Assembly (NCBI GenBank): GCA_023078555.1
Contig: CM041200.1
Span: 1 to 64,000, forward strand
DNA: 64,000 nt
Origin: Ulva prolifera
Taxonomy: Eukaryota > Chlorophyta > Ulvophyceae > Ulvales > Ulvaceae
Direction: 5' to 3'
Positions 20,701 through 28,982 of this stretch are shown in pieces; the first letter of the stretch is position 1, and every line of letters starts with the position of its first letter. The translations under genes and the position numbers were made by a program. Under the pieces are notes generated by a model, which ran no database searches, was not told the DNA's origin, and saw only the letters and a list, made by a program, of their open reading frames with translations.

Positions 20701-23264
20701 TGCGCCGTCTGCGTGACCAGCTTCACACCCCCCCTGGTCATGGTAGGGTTCCTGTCATGGAAATGACTTTCCGGCAGGACAACCCTGAGCCCAGTCCTGA
20801 TGTGTACTCTCCACGATTTGGAGCTGGCTCCTCTGCGGAGATTATCCGGCGTGACCATGCTAGGGCAACGCCGGAGATAGCCAGAGCAGCTTTGCATCGC
20901 ACGCGTGCAATGTCCAGAGCTGCTGCTCACCCTGACGTCCCTGTCCCCCAGCGTGTGCGCGGCGAAGTGCATCACTCTGTCGCCACGCCCTCCCGTACTG
21001 CGCAGTATGTTGTGACGCGCAACGCTGTGTTGCACGACCCTGGTGTAGAAGTTGCGTACCCTGTTGAAGTGTCAGTCAGTGCGTCTGACGATGACATGGA
21101 TGAGGACGACGACAGTCCTGGCATCTATGATGATGACGATGAACAACGTATGGACTACACCGTCTCAGATGATGAAAGAGCTGCGGCTCATCAGAATCTG
21201 GAGGCTCAGCGGGTCCGTTCTGGGAGTAATTCGGCAGCGGCCTCAGCATCTGGCGCGGGGGCAGTTGCTCAGCCCTTGCGAGGAGCTGAGGCGCCGAGGC
21301 CCTTCTGGGAGGATGAGCCAGATGAGGTGGAGACCGGATCCGAATTAGGGGGAGAGGATCCGGACCCCTCAGCCGCAGTTGGGGTTGATTTGCCTGACGA
21401 GGTGAGGGCCATTCCAGCCGCCTTGCCTCGTATTAAAATCAATCCTCTTGTACGCAGACGCCTTGTTCCATTGGCTGCGGATGTAGCAGCTGTACAAATG
21501 CATGAGCCTGCGGGCTCTGACATTGCTAGTAGTGAAACAGTTGTAGCTGCTATTGATGTTTCAGCTTGCGATCAGGACACATCAGCCGCGGCTGACTGTG
21601 GAGTGTCCTGTGCAGGCCTGAAGCCTCAGCATGTGGAGTCTGGTGAGCAGCAGAATGTTCAGCGTCGTGGGTCGCGCAGAGCAGCTGCCGCCAGGAAGCA
21701 GAAGCCCTCCGACCCTGATATGCCTTCTTTGAAGGAAGCGCTCGCGAGTGCTGACAGGGATGCATGGCTGCGTGCCATGCAGGAGGAGGTAGATGCACTG
21801 GGTGAGCACGGAACCTTCGGGTTGTGCTATCTGCCTGCGGGCAAACGGGCTATCTCGGGCAAATGGGTGCTCAAGATCAAGCGTGGGCCTGCTGGCGAGG
21901 TTCAGCGGTATAAGGCACGATATGTAGCTCGTGGTTTTTCTCAGGTAGAAGGTATAGACTTTTTTGAGACTTGGTCTCCTGTCGGTAGTTATGCGACACT
22001 GCGTGTGTTGCTGTCAGTTGCCGCTCAGGAAGACTTAGAGATTAGACACATAGACATTCAGTGCGCTTTTCTGAATGGTGAGCTAGAAGAAGAAGTGTTC
22101 GTTGAACAGCCCCCGTTCTTCACTGACGGGACAGCACGTGTCTGGAGATTGCATAAAACCCTGTATGGCCTGAAGCAAGCTGCTCGCGAGTGGCATAAAG
22201 CTTTAATCAAGGTCTTAGCTGAGATGGGATTTGTGTGCGCACAAAGTGATCCCGGACTGTATGTCAGAACATCTGGTCGCTGCTTTATTTTCTTATGGGT
22301 CGATGACTTGTTCATATTTAGTAGCTCTGCGGGGTTACAAGAACTTGTCGACATCATTCTCACAAAATTTGAGGGCAGAGATTTAGGTGAACTTGCATGG
22401 GCACTTGGCACAGAGATCATGCGTGATCGCAAGGCCAAAACAATCATCATGACACAACGAAACAAAATTCGAAACTTACTTGAAAAGTACAGTATGTCTG
22501 ACTGTCGTAAATCTCCCACTCCCTTAGTGCCGCGGCAACAACTAAGGAGTGCGAAACAGCATCCTGACCTGGAGAAAGCCAGTGCTGCTGAGCATTCCAG
22601 GTTCATGAGTGCTGTAGGAAGCATCCAGTATATTGCAGGAGTGACACGACCTGACCTGAGCTATGTGGCACATGCCCTGGCCCGGCACATGTCTAGTAGT
22701 TTAAAGGAACATTGGTCTGCCGTGCAACATGTTCTGAGATACCTGCAGTCCACAAAGAATTTAGGAATAAAGTTTATAGGCTCTGAGGGACACGGGTGTT
22801 TGTTAGAGGCTTATTCAGACGCAGATTTTGCGAACTCTGCTGATCTGAAAAGCGTGTCTGGTATGGTTATTCGGGTGCATGGGAACTGTGTTCTCTGGCG
22901 TTCGAAGAAGCAGAGTATAGTGGCTGGGGATACAACAGAGGCTGAGCTCATCGCGATGAGTGCAACAGCTAACGAGTTGATGTGGGTGAAGCAGTTGCTT
23001 CTCGATTTGAAACTCGTCCCACATAAGCCGACTCTGTGGGGTGACAATAAGAGTGCCAATATCTTGGCTGTGAATGCTGTGTCCACTGACAGATCCAAGC
23101 ACATTCGTGTGCGGTACTTGCGAGTGCGGGAATATGTCCAGATGGATGAACTTAAGGTAGCATGGGTAGGCACTGTTGATCAGTTAGCAGATGTGTTTAC
23201 TAAAGTGCTGCCCGGACCTGCTTTGTTAGAAGTTCGTAATAAACTCCAGCTAGTGGAGACTTAG
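17712..23264 (+). CDS. Copia-B Gag-Pol polyprotein, intact
   Basis: 1850 residues in one frame. Gag/UBN2 region at about 95-290; CCHC zinc knuckle CFFCKKKGHLRANC at 323-336; aspartic protease with D370-S-G; gag-preintegrase zinc region with RCHGCRIGK; integrase core with D636 (HADLAGP), D703 (HTDKGGEF) and E739 (NGMIERR), giving the D-D-35-E spacing. A long acidic connector follows (DDDMDEDDD and IYDDDDEQ near 1125-1150), then RT with YKARYVARGFSQ, WVDD catalytic pair D1531/D1532, and RNase H with SDADFANS, TTEAELIAM and GDNKSAN, ending QLADVFTKVLPGPAL. It makes particles, cuts the polyprotein, copies the RNA and integrates the cDNA. All catalytic residues I checked are present. Confidence 0.95.
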   Translation: MSLSNANSNANSPREERRDDADQQPLVDRDADQQLPDGEQPAGMLLRGGRIVRPPPSSHTGQSSQQVPFSSHVVNDPGHTESLISLETLTEALRASRGRSEPDLTKGKLPDWNYKTESFVAYEQKVFLWLGQFELDHLLQHAPSADEQRVHARARTQVLMSLPDADRTTVYRMSHLCEAWSYLTAKYRPSTEAEIHRPWSRFNSLSQHNKDVATYCGDVMSVYTQLEALGADVGQRWLRLKLLEVGEEFNAVRGEVQHSSPHVIISRLTEHADLLKQQRSLQARSGAPAGKPGHGWRKQHRGDGPVVAALAAGQAPREETRTCFFCKKKGHLRANCPQRKQAAAKDVCTVEMPDKYPQPDASMPWNIIVDSGSDMHIVGNREMFTEYGPCQKVANLAGPGQLSIMGRGTIQVNLGTYVDKYGNQHPLDVEIPGVYYAPECPYNLLSTMGLRHEQMFLDTRRNVLYVPGLGDMATDVEDDVKYQELDVDGHPVFAFKMAVDTKPILVGAPVNRGVVWSNQSSPTSVIEDQQQWHHVAVAAVDLKRPNAGGAEVPHDAYLLEPAFLAHLSFHQSNWVLKRMQSNSEFYGHLNLDVDSEPLGNRCHGCRIGKVPAGNFSANDRELMGQAKWPGEQLHADLAGPVSPVGIGGVKYVLFVMCAFTRYTFVVGLRKKSEAAAMISYIIERIRVNVVKPGEPGVRILHTDKGGEFMVAALKLYLQRRGITHRLTPTAAHRCNGMIERRIGVAFESLRAVLLASGLPLFLWIECLASVVHGHNLTPSSALYHDKLASILKGLKAQHAVNASADVDEAEKSLGKGKRMKKAERDKLRDEEKRKYKLLATTELDDFLVRSCDKDIIPYMAFFRDTSVEVFQDLLRQQRPWGVEVYAYPRDDKLRKLSPRGVPAYWVGAGLGPSMQRVYAQDVPGGRVFVVRQVMCTADQMIRHVRKYDASAVVDKREPEEFANSYTVAFEGDNEGERVTDADVPPFAAEHTYDGGVLRRLRDQLHTPPGHGRVPVMEMTFRQDNPEPSPDVYSPRFGAGSSAEIIRRDHARATPEIARAALHRTRAMSRAAAHPDVPVPQRVRGEVHHSVATPSRTAQYVVTRNAVLHDPGVEVAYPVEVSVSASDDDMDEDDDSPGIYDDDDEQRMDYTVSDDERAAAHQNLEAQRVRSGSNSAAASASGAGAVAQPLRGAEAPRPFWEDEPDEVETGSELGGEDPDPSAAVGVDLPDEVRAIPAALPRIKINPLVRRRLVPLAADVAAVQMHEPAGSDIASSETVVAAIDVSACDQDTSAAADCGVSCAGLKPQHVESGEQQNVQRRGSRRAAAARKQKPSDPDMPSLKEALASADRDAWLRAMQEEVDALGEHGTFGLCYLPAGKRAISGKWVLKIKRGPAGEVQRYKARYVARGFSQVEGIDFFETWSPVGSYATLRVLLSVAAQEDLEIRHIDIQCAFLNGELEEEVFVEQPPFFTDGTARVWRLHKTLYGLKQAAREWHKALIKVLAEMGFVCAQSDPGLYVRTSGRCFIFLWVDDLFIFSSSAGLQELVDIILTKFEGRDLGELAWALGTEIMRDRKAKTIIMTQRNKIRNLLEKYSMSDCRKSPTPLVPRQQLRSAKQHPDLEKASAAEHSRFMSAVGSIQYIAGVTRPDLSYVAHALARHMSSSLKEHWSAVQHVLRYLQSTKNLGIKFIGSEGHGCLLEAYSDADFANSADLKSVSGMVIRVHGNCVLWRSKKQSIVAGDTTEAELIAMSATANELMWVKQLLLDLKLVPHKPTLWGDNKSANILAVNAVSTDRSKHIRVRYLRVREYVQMDELKVAWVGTVDQLADVFTKVLPGPALLEVRNKLQLVET

Positions 23265-23270
23265 CAGGGT

Positions 23271-23281
23271 TTATGGGGGAG
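23271..23281 (+). other. Polypurine tract of copia-B
   Basis: ttatgggggag directly before the 3' LTR start TGTCAC. The same tract precedes LTRs at 16888, 24035 and, inverted, 55711. Confidence 0.8.
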
Positions 23282-23626
23282 TGTCACAATGCATGAGCCT
23301 GCGGGCAGCAGTGTGGTGACAGGTGCACCCATGCACGGACGATCCGCGGATCCAGTGCAGGGGTAAGCCGCCAGCCGAGATTGTCTCGATGTAGTGAGAG
23401 AGATCCCGTGAGGGTTTCCCGCCGTAACCTTGTGTGTTCAGTGTGCATATAAGCATGTGCACACTGAGATCTGTAACCATTCTCTTTACTGTTTCCCGGT
23501 ACTAGCACTCTTCCCAAGCATCTCTCGGTTCTACCTCTGTGCGCAGAAGGTATGAGATGCTGGCTGACTGACTTGACTTGTGCACGACTGCGCGTCTAAC
23601 CTGCGTTATGGATAGAATTTGTAACA
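23282..23626 (+). repeat. 3' LTR of copia-B, mosaic
   Basis: 345 bp. Bases 1-283 are identical to the 5' LTR. The last ~62 bp (from actgacttgacttg to ttgtaaca) are only loosely similar to the matching 5' LTR segment. It is followed by two bases (ct) and then LTR-A. Confidence 0.85.
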
Positions 23627-23628
23627 CT

Positions 23629-24022
23629 TGTCATAAATAAGGTCCATCCTGGGACACAATGCATGGCGTGCAAGTACGCACATGAGTGTGATGGCCACGG
23701 GCCCAAGTCCTGCTATGTTAGGACATATGCATGATCATATGCATGAGCATAATCCAGCACAATCCATGTGAGGATTGTGTGCGGTCACTGTGATTATGAC
23801 CGCCGCAGACTTGACTGATCGGTGGCATATAGTCATGTGCCTCCAAGTCTACTGTAACCATTCTCTTACAGTCTTACGTGGTGCATGTATTTCCTCACTG
23901 CAGTACAGTACATCCCCTGATCTGTGCATTGCCGACGTACGACCTGAGTGCTCCACAGGTAACGGCTCTGCAACCCACTAGCTAGCTTGATGAATGCTGC
24001 GCATAGGTCCTTGCTTATAACA
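23629..24022 (+). repeat. LTR-A, second plus-strand copy
   Basis: 394 bp, TGTCATAAATAAGG...CTTATAACA, uninterrupted, same length as the 5' copy once the hAT is removed. It may be the 3' LTR of the family-A element whose interior is now gag-A plus family-B material. No polypurine tract lies in front of it; instead the end of copia-B abuts it. Confidence 0.8.
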
Positions 24023-24034
24023 ACAATGGGGGAG

Positions 24035-24366
24035 TGTCACAATTCATGAGCCTGTGGGCAGCAGTGTGGTGACAAGTGCATCCATGCACGGATTGATTCG
24101 CGGATTGAGTGCCGGGGATAGCCACCAGCAGGATTGTCCCGGAGTAGTGGAAGAGATCCAGCGAGGATCTCTTGCCGTAATCTTGATTATTAGTGTGCAT
24201 ATATTGAGATGCTCACTACGATGTTTAACCATTATCTCTACTGTCTCTCGGCACTAGTATTCTCCTCCAAGTGTTTCAAGGGTCTACCTCTGTGCGCAGT
24301 CGGTATGGAGTTATGGCTCGCCTGACCTGAACTGCGCGACTTTCTTGAATAGAAGGGTGTTTTGTC
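24035..24366 (+). repeat. Diverged copia-B-like LTR
   Basis: Preceded by aatgggggag (polypurine tract) and starting tgtcacaattcatgagcc. Recognisable over ~330 bp by the gtgtgcatata, taaccatt and ctacctctgtgcgcag blocks, but clearly older than the other copies. The 3' boundary is approximate. Confidence 0.7.
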
Positions 24367-24439
24367 CGTTTTCACATCTGTGGATCATTTTTTAGCCCCG
24401 TACTGTGGAATTACAACTTTAGTTTCCGGTCCCACCGCC

Positions 24440-24770
24440 ATGCCGCCAAATCCGTTGACCAAATTCTGGCATGAAACTCGCATGTGCTATCGTGCACCGC
24501 ACAACCTCAAACTTGATAAACGCACTATTGTATATCTGCATATCATCTCTACTCAATTTCAATTGTATCAAGCGCCTATGGCGGACCTTGGCTCTGGTAG
24601 ATGTAGGCCCGGCTCCCCAGCGTGATTGTGTCCGTTCCACCGTTCTCTCGCAAATTTTGTCCAAGTGATTACACACCATAACTTGGTTGGATTAGTTGTT
24701 GTACCATGCGAATTATACCATAGCAACGTGCTGCGTCTGTATGACGTACAACACACGTATCCTCGTATCG
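24440..24770 (-). repeat. Left arm of a long imperfect inverted repeat
   Basis: Its reverse complement aligns with 26230-26570 over roughly 330 bp with scattered mismatches and indels. Shared blocks include acggacac..tcacgctgg, gggcctaca.ctaccag, ataggcgct and gcacatgcgag. It could be the end of a decayed foldback or DNA transposon. Boundaries are approximate. Confidence 0.55.
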
Positions 24771-26229
24771 AATACGGCTTCTTCAGAGCGCAATCGACCG
24801 TACCTTCGCATTAATGGCTACATGAAAGCTTCTCGCAAGTGCCTTGCAGTGGTGCTCACGGATGTCATGTCAATGTCGCGTTGCGTGCGCAGGTCCTACA
24901 AAACGTGCTTGTCGTGTGGGTGAAGGGATCGCGGCCCGTCTATGAAGACACATGCGAATGATGCTGCAGCCGCTGTCTGTCTGATGAAATAGTTGTAAAC
25001 GTGGACCAGGGTCACGGGATTTCTTGTTGCCCATTCGGACCAACACCATCGTTTTCATATAGGCGGTGTGTGCCTTATAGCCCAACTACTGCAATACCAT
25101 TGGTCCCCACACTTGCACGTGTTGCAATGGGTTCATCGCCGTCTTGTTGCGGAAATTAATACACTGGTCGCGAAAGAGCGTGCCAGCACGCTGTCATCCA
25201 CATACCTGCTCCACATCAAGGGCCGCAGATCTACAGAAATATTGCAAACATGGCTGCCTATCCACCTCGCTGCACACAGCTGTACCTTGCTACACATAGC
25301 TTGACACAATATCCAGCAAAACAAGAGATCCAATTCTATCATCGCTCAGCCATCGTTGCACAACAAGAATATGCCTCCGCAACAAACTGGCAAGCACAGA
25401 CCATCTCCATACACGCAATGCGCAGCAGCTGCAAATGAATATTGGCAGCCATATTCCTTGAGATAGGTGCATCAACATACTTGAAGTTCAGAGCTGTGTG
25501 ATCTCGAGTGGAGAGCTAGGGTGTGCTGTGCGAGTGCCGCAGATTTGCCGACCTGTGTGCCGGCGCAAGCACACCAACACCCTACACACAATGTGCAGCT
25601 GAAGCTGCAGGTCAGTCGTCATATTCCTTGTCATGTGCAGAAAAGCTTGGGGCTCTACTGATGGAAGCAAGAATAGATAGGCGGTACATGATTACGGGCT
25701 CTCAAGAGTTGAACTGCATTGCTTGGCACCAGTGCTTGCTGATCCGGCTGAAGGACAGCAGCTGCATTCTTTGTCCATTCGAAATTGTACAACAGCTGCA
25801 GCCGACCCGCAGCTCTGTAACCGGTGCATGTTAGCTGGTGTGTGTGCAAGCGTGTTCTGCTGAGTTCTTCGAACAGTCGCTGCACATCCATTGCAACAAA
25901 TCAGAGAAGTGTACGCAATAGTTAAGTACATTCTGTAAACTAATACAAAGACTGTAGCCCGCAACGATAGGCCGGACATCGCCCAGGGAGCAACGTGTCT
26001 GGTTGGACCTCCACTGAGGAGAAAATCATGCATTCCTAGTGCATGCTAGGATGAGCAAGTGATTGTCTCACCGAATGCAGATCGGATGCAGCTGCGTTCC
26101 CTTTGATCCGCACTCGGCTGGAACCGCATACCCCACATGTAAACCACGGAATCTACGTGCTAAAGTACGGATACAGCGATTCCACTTCCAGGGCCAACTG
26201 AGCCATGAAAATCAATTTTTGTATGTGTT

Positions 26230-26570
26230 GGAGTCTTTAGGACGTTCAGTCTGCGGCAGCGGTGTTGCCTGGCGATCACCACACCATCGACCATTTATGC
26301 CGCGTGAGCACGGCATCAGGTGCAGAAGGGAATCAAACTAAACTATGTTGTGCCATGACCATCACAAACTTGTGGAGAGACAGGTTGCACGGACACCGTC
26401 ACGCTGGCGAGCGGGGCCTACAGCTACCAGTGGCGAGATCACTTATAGGCGCTCAATGCAGCGGATATGGGTAGACATGATTTGCAGATACACAGCCGCA
26501 CTTGTGTAATGTTTGGTGCTTTTCGGTGCACGAGCACATGCGAGTCTCGGGCCGAGTTGGCGGCCTGGTG
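26230..26570 (+). repeat. Right arm of the long imperfect inverted repeat
   Basis: Partner of 24440-24770 in opposite orientation, about 1.5 kb away. I could not find clean terminal motifs or a target duplication. Confidence 0.55.
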
Positions 26571-27129
26571 GATTGGGTGTGATAGCGGGCAGATCAATCT
26601 GCGCAGTCCATATTTTAGCACACTTACAGCATCATACGACTAATGTGTCAGGCATGCAGTCTCACTGGCCAATGTCGCTATGGGGTAGACAGGAGTGTTG
26701 GTTACGGGCCATGCACTGTGAACGTGTCAATGTGGCTACGAGTGTTTGTAGACAGGGGTGCCAGTCTGCAGACAGCCTCCAGAAAACCTTCAGCCCGGAA
26801 CAAGCGTGTAGTTCATGCACTAATAACGACCGACACGTTCCCAGATGCGTTCCAACAGTACGGAAAACCAAAGATACGCGTCTGCGTGCAACTCCACTCT
26901 GTAGCACAAGCACCTTCATGGCAGCGGCCAGGCCAGGGCTGAATCTGGCATGCCAATGAGAACATAACTCGCTGGTTTTGGTGACATACCACACTCAACA
27001 ATACAGTGATAAAGTTTTAAAGACCTGAAGCGTAGGAAGATGCGTAAGTGCAACAAAATATTGATATATACACAAGCATGCAGCGCGCCTCCAGGCAACT
27101 GGGCTCGCTGAGTCGCTACCGCTCTTGCT

Positions 27130-27141
27130 CACACACACACA

Positions 27142-27194
<53 letters not shown>
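27130..27194. repeat. AC/GT microsatellite
   Basis: About 65 bp of (AC)n with one AT interruption (acacatacac). The His-Thr and Cys-Val reading frames across it are artefacts. Confidence 0.95.
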
Positions 27195-27197
<3 letters not shown>

Positions 27198-27425
27198 GTG
27201 ACTGCACACAAAGCATCCAATGAAATAATGCAGTGCTCCTTCCATGGCACAAGCACCTGAATGTCGTCCTCTCCGGGCCCGACCCGCCAAGAATGACATG
27301 CAATTCTCTGCTCAATCTCATACCGCTAGCCATCTACATCAAGCAATCTTGATCAAAGCAACTCAACAGACTGCTGGTGGTCGCGCACTACGCCAGGATC
27401 CCAGCCATTTGCACCTTGAAAGGCG

Positions 27426-28982
27426 CTACCGGAGAATGACGGCATCATTTGCATGAAAGTGTTCGCTGTGCAATGCAGGAGCATCCAAGAGTTGCACCGG
27501 GCCAGCCCAGAGGCCGATGGCAAAGGCGCCAATCGCGCCAATGGTGAGAGGCAGCCGGAGCGAGAGATACCACTTGGGTAACGCGCCCTTCCAATTGAAC
27601 TTCGCATCTATCAGGTATGTCAGCAGCAGAGCAGAGATAACGATCGACTCACCCATCTCAGGACCGGCGCTCGCTGCCGGGAATACGACCAGCGCCGGCA
27701 TGACACTCCAGCAGTACCTCTCAAACATGATCTTCGTTGTATGCTGCACCCACTGTGAGAGTTGCGAAGCCAAAGGCATACAAGATCACACCGAGCCATG
27801 TACGCTTTGATCACACCGATCCATGTACGCTTTGATCAAAATGCTTCCCTTGCCGCAGCCTCAAGGTGTGGGCATGCCGCTGTCACTTTTAAGACTCAGG
27901 AGCATCGCAACGGCTGGTTTTGGTCGGTCAGATCAGGGTCAGCTGCACACATCACAATCTCAGGACTGCAATGCTGCTGGCCTATCTGAAATCCGTGGCA
28001 AGGCTGCAGCCAAAGTAAAATTAAATATTTACGGCAACTGGCTTCCTGTGGTGCATTCGCAGGCTCCAAGTGGATGGCAAAAGCTGCAGCGACGCGCCCC
28101 AAAAGATGGATACACGTACAAAAATGTACTATGCATAGACATGGACAGATCGGCAGAAGCAAACACCATGAAATGACTTGAAACGGCTGGATTCTAATGT
28201 ACTTGTAATACTTGGACCACTCCCGCGGGGTGAGGGATTACAAAACTCACCACGTCTCCAATGCAAAACATACAAAATATGCCTGCACGTATGCCAAGAG
28301 CGATGAGCAGAGACGCACTCCGGTCCGCGACTGCATTGCAGCACCCCAGTGGACAGCGCCCAGGAAGGAGACGATGGCAGACCCATAACCGATCTGCAGC
28401 ATTGCTGCATACGGCAGTACGTCGTGCAGCAGAAATCCCCCAGCAGGAGCAAGGAGTGATGATGTGGCCATCGCTCCCCCGGCAAAGTTGATCAGCGGCG
28501 GTGATAGTGCGTAGAATGGGACAAGCCCACTGAGCCCTAGAACCTTAGGCACAGCAGGGATTGCTGCACATGACCGGTCATGACCACTCCTATGATTGTG
28601 AAAGCTTGCATCAAATTCTAGGATTTTGGGCCATACCTTTCCACCCTGTCCTTCGTGCGGCGACTTTGACTTCGATTGAACTGTGCTTGGGGACTCGCTC
28701 CTTCACGTATGAGCTGCTCGACATGTAGGCGAAGCCTGGTGCCGAGCAGCCGACACGGAACTGTGCCAAATTGGTACCAGATGCCTGCGGAATCATCTTG
28801 GAGATGTCAGGCTGTGTGGCTGTGAAAGCCTGTCCAGGCCTGAATTGAAAAGGGCTCCACGTGGCACCCATCCGGAAAGCCTGCACACCAACATAGCTCA
28901 CATGAACAAACTAATTCACAAACACCTCACCACTTCCGTGGCCCACAATTACCTGTTCCAAGGCCCGCTTCCGCTGATACAT
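27426..28982 (-). CDS. DUF3429 / TMEM69-like membrane protein
   Basis: Small multi-pass membrane protein of the DUF3429 (TMEM69) family, whose molecular role is unknown; family members are often mitochondrial. Four exons fit in phase: 28953-28982 (MYQRKRALEQ), 28637-28880, 28319-28563 and 27426-27743. The first two exons give a basic, Ser-rich, transit-peptide-like N-terminus. Exon 3 has the family core IPAVPKVLGLSGLVPF, then YGSAIVSFLGAVHWGAAM. Exon 4 continues ERYCWSVMPALV and two further membrane spans, including LPKWYLSLRLPLT, the typical family C-terminus. The junction phases rebuild the conserved Ala-Ile-Pro. About 278 residues. A further upstream exon cannot be excluded. Confidence 0.8.

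Larger units (their letters stand above)
17059..23626 (+). mobile_element. Copia-B, near-complete Ty1/copia LTR retrotransposon
   Basis: A 6568-bp element: 5' LTR 17059-17405, PBS 17406-17417, single polyprotein 17712-23264, PPT 23271-23281, 3' LTR 23282-23626. The internal gene order gag-protease-integrase-RT-RNase H is that of copia. The ORF is fully open and the first ~283 bp of the two LTRs are identical, pointing to recent activity. The flanks atatg / cttgt do not form a target duplication and the LTR 3' ends differ, so the ends have probably been exchanged by recombination. Confidence 0.92.
24367..27425. other. No recognisable gene; repeats only
   Basis: Short ORFs only. Contains the two arms of an imperfect inverted repeat (listed separately) and an AC microsatellite. 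Between the arms I saw no transposase or other domain. Confidence 0.5.

Noticed and set aside
17059-23626. Copia-B as a simple insertion into the truncated LTR at 16888-17058
   Set aside because: The lost part of that LTR is not found after 23626 and there is no target duplication.
27048-27333. His-Thr or Cys-Val repeat proteins
   Set aside because: They are translations of an AC microsatellite.
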